From assembly GCF_008297975.1 (NCBI RefSeq), contig NZ_VLNY01000002.1:372001-436000 (forward strand): a stretch of DNA of 64,000 nt, given 5' to 3'. Of the stretch, positions 43,336-51,774 are shown piece after piece. The translations under genes and the position numbers were made by a program. How positions within the stretch are numbered: position 1 is the stretch's first letter; every line of letters begins with the position of its first letter. The notes under the pieces are model-generated. The model saw only the letters and a list, made by a program, of their open reading frames with translations, was not told the DNA's origin and made no database searches. Source of the DNA: Antrihabitans cavernicola (GTDB lineage Bacteria > Actinomycetota > Actinomycetes > Mycobacteriales > Mycobacteriaceae).

Positions 43336-44799
43336 ATGACCGGATCGGATTCGACGTCTGCGGGGAGTGACGAGTCCAGTCGAAGGATGACTGCAGGGAC
43401 TCTGGTCGGCGGTGGCCGCTATCGATTGCTGGCGCACCACGGCGGGGCCAACGGCCTGCAATTCTGGCGTGCGCTCGACACGACGCTCGAACGCGATGTT
43501 GCGGTGACGCTGGTTCCCGCTAACTCTGAGGCAACCGGACCGGACCTGTCCAGAGGTGCATCGGTGCTGGAACGCACGTTGAGATTGGGCCGCATCGATT
43601 CGCCTGGTTTGGCGCGAGTTCTGGACGTGGTCGAATCGGGTCCCGAGGGTGTGGTCGTTGCGGAGTGGACGCCAGGGCGCTCACTGCGTGAAGCCGCCGA
43701 CGACATGTCGCCGACGGAGGCCGGGCGCGCCGTGCAGTCGCTGGCCGCTGCGGCCGAGTTGGCGCACCGCCGCGGAAACGTACTGTCGATCGACCATCCG
43801 GATCGAGTCCGCATCGACGAACACGGCAACGCCGTCCTCGCATTTCCTGCGATTCAGCCCGATGCGGACCAACGAGCAGACGTTCACGGTCTGGGCGCCG
43901 TCCTCTATGCGTTGCTCACCGCGCACTGGCCCGATCCCAGTGGATCGGACACGGGTGGCTTGCCGCCCGCAGATCGCAAGCCAGATGGTTCGCCGGTGTC
44001 CCCGCGGACCGTGCGACCCGAAGTGCCGTACGCGATTTCCGATCTTGCCGAGCGCACACTCGACACCGGCAAGGGCGGCGTTCGCACCGCGGCGACCATC
44101 ATCTACGTACTCGATCGGGCCCTCAATCCAGAGGCGGCTGCAGCCGCAGCAGCCGTCGCCGGACCCCGCCCTGTCGTAGCCCCCGCGACACACGCGACTG
44201 CCGCGACGGAGGGTCGTCGGTCGATCTCGCCACGATGGATCGGCCTAGCCGGGGTCTTGGTGCTTGCGCTCGTCATCTGGGGTGTAGCGAGCATGGCGTC
44301 GAAATGGAACTCGAACGTCCCGGTTCCGGCAGTCGACGACGGTCCTGCTGTCAGCACCTCGCAGACAACGCAGTCCAGTGCTGTTCCCGCGCCGCCAGCG
44401 GCTCCGGCGGCAACCTCCGCGCCGACGACCGAATCACCGGAACCGGCTTCGCCTGCGGAGCCCGCACAGCCCGTGCCCCAAGCACCGGAGCCCCAAGCAC
44501 CCGCGCCCCCAGCGCCGCCCGCACCTGCGCCCCAAATGCCTGCACCTGCGCCGCCGCCTCCCGCACCCGCACCGGCACCTGCGCCGCCGCCCGCGTCGAA
44601 CGTTCTGCCGTGCTACCCGGGCAACCATCACGCACCGGAGCCGGACGGTCCATGCACGTCCGATACCGATCCCGCCCCGGGTCTGGAGCAGGCTCCCGCA
44701 CCGCAGGCACCTGCGCCAGCGCCGCCGGCGTCGAACGTTTTGCCCTGCTACCCGGGCTACTACCACAACCCGCCGCCGGACGGACCCTGCTACGCCTGA
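43336..44799 (+). CDS. Membrane-anchored pseudokinase with Pro-rich Cys-repeat tail
   Basis: 487 residues. The N-terminal kinase fold (GGRYRLLAHHGGANGLQFWRALDTTLERDVAVTLVP) closely resembles the intracellular pseudokinase of mycobacterial MviN. The ATP lysine is absent (VAVTLV for VAVK), and HRRGNVLSID and LAFPA replace the HRD and DFG motifs, so it cannot be a normal kinase. A membrane helix (WIGLAGVLVLALVIWGVA) leads to an extracytoplasmic Pro/Ala-rich region. That region ends in two copies of SNVLPCYPG...DGPC, each with two cysteines. Starts at 43264, 43336 or 43387 are possible and none has a clear ribosome site. A scaffold in cell-wall control is likely. Confidence 0.85.
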   Translation: MTGSDSTSAGSDESSRRMTAGTLVGGGRYRLLAHHGGANGLQFWRALDTTLERDVAVTLVPANSEATGPDLSRGASVLERTLRLGRIDSPGLARVLDVVESGPEGVVVAEWTPGRSLREAADDMSPTEAGRAVQSLAAAAELAHRRGNVLSIDHPDRVRIDEHGNAVLAFPAIQPDADQRADVHGLGAVLYALLTAHWPDPSGSDTGGLPPADRKPDGSPVSPRTVRPEVPYAISDLAERTLDTGKGGVRTAATIIYVLDRALNPEAAAAAAAVAGPRPVVAPATHATAATEGRRSISPRWIGLAGVLVLALVIWGVASMASKWNSNVPVPAVDDGPAVSTSQTTQSSAVPAPPAAPAATSAPTTESPEPASPAEPAQPVPQAPEPQAPAPPAPPAPAPQMPAPAPPPPAPAPAPAPPPASNVLPCYPGNHHAPEPDGPCTSDTDPAPGLEQAPAPQAPAPAPPASNVLPCYPGYYHNPPPDGPCYA

Positions 44800-44866
44800 G
44801 CTCTTCCGCGCGACCTCGACAAGTCCTACCCTGGTGTGGACTGCATCGATGCTGGGAGTGATCGCC

Positions 44867-45295
44867 ATGCGCGTTTCCGACGTTCTGCGGAACAAGGGTG
44901 CGGGTGTCGACACCGTGAATCCGGGGACTCAGGTGTCCGAGCTGCTGCGACGGATGGCCGATCACAACATCGGTGCCATGGTGGTGACCGGACCCGACGG
45001 AATCGTTGGAATCGTGTCCGAGCGAGACGTTGTCCGAAACCTGACCACGCATGGCGCCAACCTGCTTGCGATGCCGGTCTCCGCGATCATGACGACCTCG
45101 ATCGCCAGCTGCGTTCTGGACGATTCGGTCGACAAGTTGTTCGGCGTGATGACCGAGCGCCGTATCCGCCACATCCCGGTCATCGTGGACAGAGAGCTGG
45201 TCGGAATCGTCAGCATCGGCGACGTGGTGAAGATGCGGATGGAAGAGCTGAAGAACAGCCAAGACCAGCTGCAGGCGTATATCTCGCAAGGGTGA
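44867..45295 (+). CDS. Twin CBS-domain protein
   Basis: 142-residue protein consisting of two CBS domains forming one Bateman module: DVLRNKGAGVDTVNPGTQVSELLRRMADHNIGAMVV...GIVGIVSERDVVRNL and MTTSIASCVLDDSVDKLFGVMTERRIRHIPVIVDRELVGIVSIGDVVK. Such stand-alone proteins bind adenosine nucleotides and sense energy state. ATG at 44867 has GGGAG 8 bases upstream; ATG at 44849 is an alternative. It converges with the membrane nuclease gene with a 30-base gap that holds no clear terminator. Confidence 0.9.
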   Translation: MRVSDVLRNKGAGVDTVNPGTQVSELLRRMADHNIGAMVVTGPDGIVGIVSERDVVRNLTTHGANLLAMPVSAIMTTSIASCVLDDSVDKLFGVMTERRIRHIPVIVDRELVGIVSIGDVVKMRMEELKNSQDQLQAYISQG

Positions 45296-45325
45296 GCCGC
45301 TCGAGCTATCGACGATTGCACGTCG

Positions 45326-46744
45326 TCAGAACCACTCTGCGACACCATGATGGCCTGAGCAGGTCCCACTCCGATGCTGACTATGGGAGAGTGATCCGTC
45401 CTTGCAGCGCGCGGTTGCGCCAGAGCTGTCGCCATTGGGACTTGGGATGCAATTGCCGTCCGAATTGATGTAGCCACCGCTGCACCCGTCTCCGCCCGAT
45501 GACGGTGGTTCGACCGGCGGAACATACGCGGGCGTCTGAACGTACGCGGGTGCAGCGCTCGTCGTTTCCGGCGCGACTTGCTGAAGCGGCGGCGAAGTCG
45601 TCGTCGGGCGGGCTGGTTCTGGCAGTTCAGTTCTGGTTGTGACGATTTCGGTAGTCGTCGAGATCGCCGACTCCGTCGTCGTGGACGCTACGTCGGCACC
45701 GCATGAAGCGAGAACACGAGCCATTGCGTCGTGCTCCGGTGCGGTGACCCAGAGCCCGTAGGTGTGTTTGACAGCAATTTGCCGTGATACATAGGTGCAG
45801 CGGTAACTCTTGTTTGCGGGCAACCACGAGGCTGCGTCGCCGTCGCCTTTTCTCTGGTTGATGGAGCGGTCAGTGGTTTGCAGGTTGTCAGGATCGTTTG
45901 CGAAGTTGCGCATGGTCGCTGCGCCAAGGTTTTGCGCGCCCGTCTGCCATGCATCCGACAGCGCGACGACGTGATCGATATCGGTGCTGTCGACTTGTAC
46001 GGACGAACCAGTATATGGATCCGATAGTGTCCCCGACACCACCGCACAGCCGTTGGATCCAGCGCGGAGAACGGCGTTGGGGATATCCCGCCGCAGTACG
46101 TCGTTGCGGGTGTCGCAGCCGTTGTGACCGCTTGCGACGGTTACGTCGTCTGACCAAGCTGGTCCGAACAGGCTGCGTTGGAAGCCCGTTTGCTGCGCGC
46201 GTCCCTTGATTGGCAATGTATCGAGCTGAGCGTATGCCAATTCTGCGCTGTCGGAATCGCTCACAGAGGCCGGGCGCGCCGGTGCAGGCAGGGGTGTCTC
46301 GGCCGATGTAGTTTGCGTCGGTCCCGTCGTGATCGAGGCAGCCGGAGCCGTGATTGTCGTAGTTGAGGCGGCGGTCTTCGTCGGTTGTCGGTCCGACGCC
46401 ACATGGTTACTCGGGTCGACAGCCACAGCGAGGATCACCGCCGCTACGGTTCCCCCGATCCAGTACTTGCGCGAGGATGTCGGGATCCTGAGGCCAGGAT
46501 GAGCCGCTTCCCAATTGCGGATTCGAGCCGCTCGCCAGAACGCCACGTACAGGAGTGGTGCAGCGATTGCCGTTGTCATGGTGAAGCTGGCGAGCGTTGC
46601 ATCGCCACTCGCGATGCTGATCGCGAGCGACACTGTGAAGAGGGCCCCGAGGATGCCGGCAACTACCCGTACCCACATGGCATCCGCGAACCGAGTCTGA
46701 GGCTGCGCCGGCTGGTTCGGCGGAAGCGGGCTGTGCGCGGGCAT
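45326..46744 (-). CDS. Membrane-anchored HNH (DUF1524-type) nuclease with DUF3761 tail
   Basis: 472 residues. Three hydrophobic helices lie near the N-terminus (VVAGILGALFTVSLAISIA, FTMTTAIAAPLLYVAFW, YWIGGTVAAVILAVAV), followed by a Thr-rich linker. The nuclease core has DIDHVVALSDAWQTGAQ and NDPDNLQTTDRSINQRKGDGDAASWLP, the D-H...N...K pattern of GmrSD-type HNH domains. After a second Thr/Pro-rich linker, the C-terminus CKDGSLSHSQHRSGTCSGHHGVAEWF matches DUF3761. The nuclease probably faces outward, degrading external DNA for nutrition or defence. ATG at 46744 is preferred to the longer frame. Confidence 0.85.
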   Translation of the reverse strand: MPAHSPLPPNQPAQPQTRFADAMWVRVVAGILGALFTVSLAISIASGDATLASFTMTTAIAAPLLYVAFWRAARIRNWEAAHPGLRIPTSSRKYWIGGTVAAVILAVAVDPSNHVASDRQPTKTAASTTTITAPAASITTGPTQTTSAETPLPAPARPASVSDSDSAELAYAQLDTLPIKGRAQQTGFQRSLFGPAWSDDVTVASGHNGCDTRNDVLRRDIPNAVLRAGSNGCAVVSGTLSDPYTGSSVQVDSTDIDHVVALSDAWQTGAQNLGAATMRNFANDPDNLQTTDRSINQRKGDGDAASWLPANKSYRCTYVSRQIAVKHTYGLWVTAPEHDAMARVLASCGADVASTTTESAISTTTEIVTTRTELPEPARPTTTSPPLQQVAPETTSAAPAYVQTPAYVPPVEPPSSGGDGCSGGYINSDGNCIPSPNGDSSGATARCKDGSLSHSQHRSGTCSGHHGVAEWF

Positions 46745-46997
46745 GCATGATCCATTCGAGCGGAGGGTGGTGCGCCCGTGTGGGCGCGACCACAACTACT
46801 TCGCAAAGTGACCCATTTGTGTTACGCGATTCCGGTAAATCTGATCTGGTCGAATGGAGTCGCGGATTCGGACAAAAGCGATGCCACGATTTGGCATAGG
46901 CCGCGTCTCGGGAACCGCATTTGTATACGGTGGTGCCAGCGGCCGAAGCGCGTCGCATTCGGTAGGCACACCGTTCGATTCGATCGAGGAGACAGCA

Positions 46998-48635
46998 ATG
47001 TTGCTCAGTTCCATGCAGGACGAACCACTGTCACTGGCAACGCTGTTTCGATACGGCACGACCGTGCATTCCGAGGCAGAAGTGTCCACGTGGACCGGCA
47101 CCGACGTGCGTCGAATGTCGTTCGGCGAATTGGGAATCGAAGGTGCGCGGCTCGCGAATGCGTTGCGCGGACTCGGCGTCGGGGAGAGCGACCGCGTCGG
47201 CACGTTCATGTGGAACAACAACGAGCACATGGCTGCCTACGGCGCCATCCCCGCGATGGGCTCGGTGCTGCACACGCTCAACATCCGCCTCTTTCCCGAA
47301 CAGCTGATCTTCGTTGCCAACCACGCCGAAGACAAAGTCGTGCTGGTCGATGCCAGCCTCATTCCCCTGTTCGGTAAGTACCTGCCGTCGTTGACCACGG
47401 TGCGTCACGTCATCGTCACGAACGGTGACGCATCCGCACTCGAAGCCCCCGCCGGCGTCGAGGTGCACGCGTATGCAGACCTGCTCGGCGCGCAGAACGA
47501 CTCCTACGACTGGCCCGACATCGACGAACGTGCCGCTGCCGCAGCGTGTTACACGTCGGGAACCACAGGCGATCCGAAGGGCGTGCTGTACTCGCATCGG
47601 TCGATGTGGCTGCATTCCATGCAGGTGTGCTCCACAAACGGCATGGCGCTGTCGGATGCCGACAAGACGCTGGCGATCGTGCCGATGTTCCACGCGATGT
47701 CATGGGGCCTGCCGCATGCCGCGCTGATGACAGGTGCGTCGCTGGTGATGCCCGACCGGTTCTTGCAGCCCGAGCCGGTCGCGCAGATTCTCGCCGCCGA
47801 GAAGCCGACGTTCGCCGCCGCCGTGCCGACCATCTGGCAGGGACTGCTGACCTACCTGGACGCGCACCCGCAGGACATCACCCATCTGCGTGACGTCGTT
47901 GTCGGCGGATCGGCCGCACCGCCATCGTTGATGCAGGCGTTCCAGGAGCGCTACGGCGTGCGCATTTTGCACGCGTGGGGGATGACGGAGACCTCGCCGC
48001 TGGGTAGCGTCGCGCATCCGCCCGCGGGCTCGACCGGTGACGAAGAGTGGCATTACCGCTACACGCAGGGTCGATTCCCGGCGAGCGTGCAGGCACGTCT
48101 GGTCGGCGACGACGGCAACGTGGTGCCCAACGACGGTGAGTCGACGGGCGAGGTGGAAGTGCGCGGACCGTGGATCGCCGGGTCGTACTACTCGCCCGAC
48201 GGCGCCGTGGTCGACGGTGACAAGTTCGACGACGGCTGGCTGCGCACCGGTGACGTCGGAAAGATCACGGCCAACGGCTATCTCACGTTGGTGGACCGTT
48301 CCAAGGACGTCATCAAATCCGGCGGTGAATGGATTTCGTCGGTGGATCTCGAGAACGCCGTGATGTCCAATCCCGATGTCGCAGAAGCCGCGGTGATCGG
48401 TGTGCCCGACGAGAAGTGGGACGAGCGCCCGCTGGTCGCCGTTGTGCTGCGCGAAGGCAAAGAGGCTACGGCAGAACAACTTCGGGACTCGTTGGTCGAC
48501 AAGGTCGCCAAATGGCAACTGCCGGAACGGTGGACGTTCATTTCGGAGGTGCCGAAGACCAGCGTCGGCAAGTTCGACAAGAAGAAGATCCGCGCCCAGT
48601 ACGGCGACGGCGAGCTCGATGTCGTAGAAATCTAG
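46998..48635 (+). CDS. Long-chain fatty-acid-CoA ligase (FadD-like)
   Basis: 545-residue ANL-superfamily acyl-CoA synthetase. AMP-binding loop YTSGTTGDPKGVLYSH, the AWGMTETSPLG A5 motif, WLRTGDVGKI and the hinge/A8 segment LVDRSKDVIKSGGEWISSVDLENA are intact. The catalytic lysine is in KTSVGKFDKKKIR. The sequence style is that of medium- to long-chain fatty-acyl-CoA ligases. ATG at 46998 follows GAGGAG; the frame upstream to 46854 lacks support. It is divergent from the membrane nuclease with 253 bases between, and converges on the next acyl-CoA synthetase gene. Confidence 0.92.
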   Translation: MLLSSMQDEPLSLATLFRYGTTVHSEAEVSTWTGTDVRRMSFGELGIEGARLANALRGLGVGESDRVGTFMWNNNEHMAAYGAIPAMGSVLHTLNIRLFPEQLIFVANHAEDKVVLVDASLIPLFGKYLPSLTTVRHVIVTNGDASALEAPAGVEVHAYADLLGAQNDSYDWPDIDERAAAAACYTSGTTGDPKGVLYSHRSMWLHSMQVCSTNGMALSDADKTLAIVPMFHAMSWGLPHAALMTGASLVMPDRFLQPEPVAQILAAEKPTFAAAVPTIWQGLLTYLDAHPQDITHLRDVVVGGSAAPPSLMQAFQERYGVRILHAWGMTETSPLGSVAHPPAGSTGDEEWHYRYTQGRFPASVQARLVGDDGNVVPNDGESTGEVEVRGPWIAGSYYSPDGAVVDGDKFDDGWLRTGDVGKITANGYLTLVDRSKDVIKSGGEWISSVDLENAVMSNPDVAEAAVIGVPDEKWDERPLVAVVLREGKEATAEQLRDSLVDKVAKWQLPERWTFISEVPKTSVGKFDKKKIRAQYGDGELDVVEI

Positions 48636-48653
48636 TCGAGCTCGCCGGCGTCG

Positions 48654-50297
48654 CTATTTGCCGTCGATATCCATTTCGACGAGGTCCTTCCGCAGCAACT
48701 TTCCGGTTGCGTTACGGGGGAGTTCGTCGAGGAAGATCACCTCGCGCGGAACCTTGTACCGCGCGAGGTTGTCCTTGACGTAGTTCTTGATCTCGTCGAC
48801 ATCCTTCTTCGACGACGGGCCCGCAACGATGAACGCGCGCAACCGCTTTCCGAAGTCGGCGTCGTCCACGCCCACCACGGCGGCATCATGGACGTCTTCG
48901 CGGTCGGCGAGCAGGTTCTCGACCTCGAGTGGGTACACGTTTTCGCCACCGGAGACGATCATGTCGTCGTCACGGCCGTCGACGAACCACAGACCGTTCT
49001 CGTCGAAATGCCCGACATCGCCACTGGAAAGCATGCCGTCGACCACGTTTTTGTGACGGCCGTCGGTGTAGCCGGCAAAGCTCAGTCCGCTGGAGACGAA
49101 GAGTCGGCCGATCTGGTGCGCCTTGGTGATCTTCTTGTCGTTCTCGTCGAGGGCGACGACGCGCACACCGACCGGAGGCTTGCCGACGGTGCCGGGCGCC
49201 TTACGGAGATCGGTCGGAGTTGCGACCGTTGCGACGGCGACCTCGGTGGAGCCGTACAGGTTGTAGAGCACGTCGCCGAACACCTGGGCAGTGCGGTTCG
49301 ACAGGTCGGGTGACACCGAGGACCCGGCGGCGAAGATGACCTTGAGCGACTTGGTGTCGTGCTTGGCGAGGAAGTCGGGGTCCAGGTCGATCATGCGCTG
49401 CAGCATGGTCGGCACCACCACCAGCGCGTCCGCCTTGTGCTTGGCAACGCCTTCGACAGTGGTCTCCGGCTTGAACCTGCGCTGGAACACCACCTTGTTG
49501 CCCAGCGCCAGCGCGATTGTGAACTGCGAGAGACCGGTGCTGTGGAAGATCGGCGCGGCCATGAAGACGGTGCCTTCGCTCGGCAGCGGGATCCGGTCCA
49601 GGAACTGAGCCGACTGCAACGGTGAAACCCGGTCGCGCGGAGCACCCTTCGGCGTTCCGGTGGTACCGCTCGTCAGGATGATCATGCCGCCAGGCTTGCT
49701 GGGCGGTCCGTACTGCTTGGTCGACTGGCCGTCGATGAGCTTGTCGAGGGTCAGCGTGTCGTCCGAGACGTTGTCCTTCTCGTCCACCCAGGTGATGATC
49801 CGCGGGATGTCGCTCGGAATCGCTTCCAGCAACCCAAAGAACTCGCTGTCGTGCAGGACAGCCTGCACCTTCTCGCGCTTGGTGACGTCGGCGAACTGCG
49901 GCTTCGCGAAACCGGTGTTCATCATGACCAGGCGGGCACCGAGTTTGCCCGCAGCCAGCATCGACAGCACCAGCCCGCGGTGGTCGCGCGCAAGGGCGGC
50001 GATGACGCTGCCCTGCCCGATGCCCTGAGCTGCCAAGCCCCGAGCAAGAGCGTTCGACTTGTCGTCGAGTTCCTGAAAGGTCAGGGTGCCGAGCTCGTCG
50101 ACGATCGCGGGTGCGGACGGATGCCGGTGCGCCCCATGCATGACAACACCTGCGAACGGGCCGTACTTCAGAACGTTCGTCGTCGAACGGAGAGCTTCGT
50201 CCGGCCGGAGCGGATTGAACAACCCGCTGCGGCGCAGCACGTTGGCGCTCTTTGCGAGGTCACCGACCTTGCGAACGGTGTCTTGGGGCGAAATCAT
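48654..50297 (-). CDS. Acyl-CoA synthetase (FadD2-like)
   Basis: 547-residue ANL enzyme. P-loop ILTSGTTGTPKGAPRD, YGSTEVAVATV, SSGDVGHFDENGLWFVDGRDDDMIVSGGENVYPLEVENLL and the C-terminal lysine in PRNATGKLLRKDL are present. The N-terminal 60 residues (ISPQDTVRKVGDLAKSANVLRRSGLFNPLRPDEALRS) match the FadD2-type subgroup of mycolate actinobacteria. ATG at 50297 follows GGAGG with 8-base spacing. It lies downstream of, and on the same strand as, the two acyl-CoA dehydrogenase genes but is separated from them by a terminator hairpin. Confidence 0.9.
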   Translation of the reverse strand: MISPQDTVRKVGDLAKSANVLRRSGLFNPLRPDEALRSTTNVLKYGPFAGVVMHGAHRHPSAPAIVDELGTLTFQELDDKSNALARGLAAQGIGQGSVIAALARDHRGLVLSMLAAGKLGARLVMMNTGFAKPQFADVTKREKVQAVLHDSEFFGLLEAIPSDIPRIITWVDEKDNVSDDTLTLDKLIDGQSTKQYGPPSKPGGMIILTSGTTGTPKGAPRDRVSPLQSAQFLDRIPLPSEGTVFMAAPIFHSTGLSQFTIALALGNKVVFQRRFKPETTVEGVAKHKADALVVVPTMLQRMIDLDPDFLAKHDTKSLKVIFAAGSSVSPDLSNRTAQVFGDVLYNLYGSTEVAVATVATPTDLRKAPGTVGKPPVGVRVVALDENDKKITKAHQIGRLFVSSGLSFAGYTDGRHKNVVDGMLSSGDVGHFDENGLWFVDGRDDDMIVSGGENVYPLEVENLLADREDVHDAAVVGVDDADFGKRLRAFIVAGPSSKKDVDEIKNYVKDNLARYKVPREVIFLDELPRNATGKLLRKDLVEMDIDGK

Positions 50298-50469
50298 GAC
50301 CGCTACCTCCAGCGGCTCCTCGCCGGGAAGCCAGGATGACCGCGTTGTCATAAATGGGTGTGATGCCGAGGCTAGCAGTGACCGAGATCTCCTGATCGAG
50401 GCTTTCAGCCGATCGTGAAGGATTGTGCTCGGATGCCGATCAATATTCTTCACAGTCAGGCCAGGACGC

Positions 50470-50508
50470 GAGAAGCCTCCGTTGCCGTAACGGCAACGGA
50501 GGCTTCTC
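50470..50508. terminator. Hairpin terminator after the acyl-CoA dehydrogenase pair
   Basis: A perfect 18-base stem (50470-50487 with 50491-50508) with loop TAA lies 12 bases past the end of the leftward acyl-CoA dehydrogenase gene. No T-run follows, so it is a hairpin-only terminator. It separates the dehydrogenase pair from the FadD2-like gene. Confidence 0.8.
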
Positions 50509-50520
50509 TGTACGACCCTG

Positions 50521-51738
50521 TTACTTCAGTTCCGCCGACGACTTGCCGAGAACGCGACGCGCGACGATCAGCTGCTGAATCTGCTGGGTGCCTTCGAAGA
50601 TGTCGAGAATCTTCGAGTCGCGGCCCCACTTCTCGAGCAAGGTGCGCTGCGAGTAGCCGACGGCGCCCGCCAGTTCGACGGCCTTGAGGGTCACGTCGGT
50701 ACCGGTGCGGCCTGCCTTGGCCTTGGACATCGACGCCTGCAACGAGTTCGGCTGCTTGTTGTCGGCCATCCACGCTGCCCGCAAGGACAGCAGGTAGGCG
50801 GCCTCCCAGTCGGCTTCCAGTCGCAGGAACTCTGCGGCGGCGGCATGCTGGTTGTAGGCGGGGGTGTCGTAGGAGATCTCGACGCCGGCCTCGGTCAGGA
50901 TGCCGCGCAGCTCTTCGAGTGCGGCACGGGCAACACCGACGGCCATCGCGGCCACCAGCGGGCGGGTGTTGTCGAACGTCTGCATGACGCCGGCAAAGCC
51001 CTTCTCCACGTTGACTTCCGGGCTACCGAGGATGTTGTCCTTCGGAATCCGGCAGTCCTGCAGTAGCAGCACCGCGGTGTCGGACGCCTTGATGCCGAGC
51101 TTGTGCTCGAGGCGTGCGACGGACAGGCCCGGAGCGTCCCGCGGGACGACGAACGACTTGATCGCCGCACGGCCCTTGCTCTTGTCGACCGATGCCCACA
51201 CCACGATGTGGGTGGAGCGCTCGCCCGCGGTGACGAAGATCTTCTCGCCGTTGAGTACCCACTCGTCACCGTCGAGAACGGCGGTGGTGGACACGGCGGC
51301 GGAATCGGAGCCGAAGCTGGGCTCGGTGATGGCCATCGAGGCCCACACCTTGCCGAAGCGTTCCAGCTGCTCGTCGGTCGACACCGCGGCGATCGCGGCG
51401 TTGCCGAGGCCCTGGTACGGGATCGACAGCATCAGGCCGACGTCGCCCCAGGACGTTTCGAGGGTGTTCAGCAGCGCGGACATGTTGCCGCCGTTGGAGT
51501 TTCCGAGCAGCTCCGTGGTCTTCGGGCCTGCATCGGAGCGGCCGCCCGCGGCACCACCGACGTCGTTGCCGGAGTCCGAAAGGCCTTCCACCATCGACGC
51601 CATGGTGTCGAGCTCTACCGGGTATTCGTGCTCGGCGAGGTCGTACTTGCGAGAGACCGGACGGAAGATTTCCGCCGCGACCTGGTGGGCCTGGTTGGAG
51701 GAGGCCCGCAGCTTCTTGGGAAGTTCGAGGTTGATCAT
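50521..51738 (-). CDS. Acyl-CoA dehydrogenase (second of pair)
   Basis: 405-residue FAD-dependent acyl-CoA dehydrogenase. FAD/substrate motif MAITEPSFGSDSAAVSTTA, the LNGEKIFVTAGERS segment and KWGRDSKILDIFEGTQQIQQLIVARRVLG with catalytic glutamate before GT are all present. It oxidises acyl-CoA to trans-2-enoyl-CoA in beta-oxidation. Its gene is 36 bases after that of another acyl-CoA dehydrogenase, so the proteins may form a heteromer, as is known for several FadE pairs in this order. A terminator hairpin follows. Confidence 0.92.
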   Translation of the reverse strand: MINLELPKKLRASSNQAHQVAAEIFRPVSRKYDLAEHEYPVELDTMASMVEGLSDSGNDVGGAAGGRSDAGPKTTELLGNSNGGNMSALLNTLETSWGDVGLMLSIPYQGLGNAAIAAVSTDEQLERFGKVWASMAITEPSFGSDSAAVSTTAVLDGDEWVLNGEKIFVTAGERSTHIVVWASVDKSKGRAAIKSFVVPRDAPGLSVARLEHKLGIKASDTAVLLLQDCRIPKDNILGSPEVNVEKGFAGVMQTFDNTRPLVAAMAVGVARAALEELRGILTEAGVEISYDTPAYNQHAAAAEFLRLEADWEAAYLLSLRAAWMADNKQPNSLQASMSKAKAGRTGTDVTLKAVELAGAVGYSQRTLLEKWGRDSKILDIFEGTQQIQQLIVARRVLGKSSAELK

Positions 51739-51774
51739 CGGTTTCCTTAGTTCAACACGATCAGGAGTGGGGGC

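Noticed and set aside
44440..44620. Simple-sequence repeat or recombination hotspot in the Pro/Ala-rich region
   Set aside because: The repetition follows from Pro-Ala coding of the pseudokinase tail; no exact long DNA repeat was seen.
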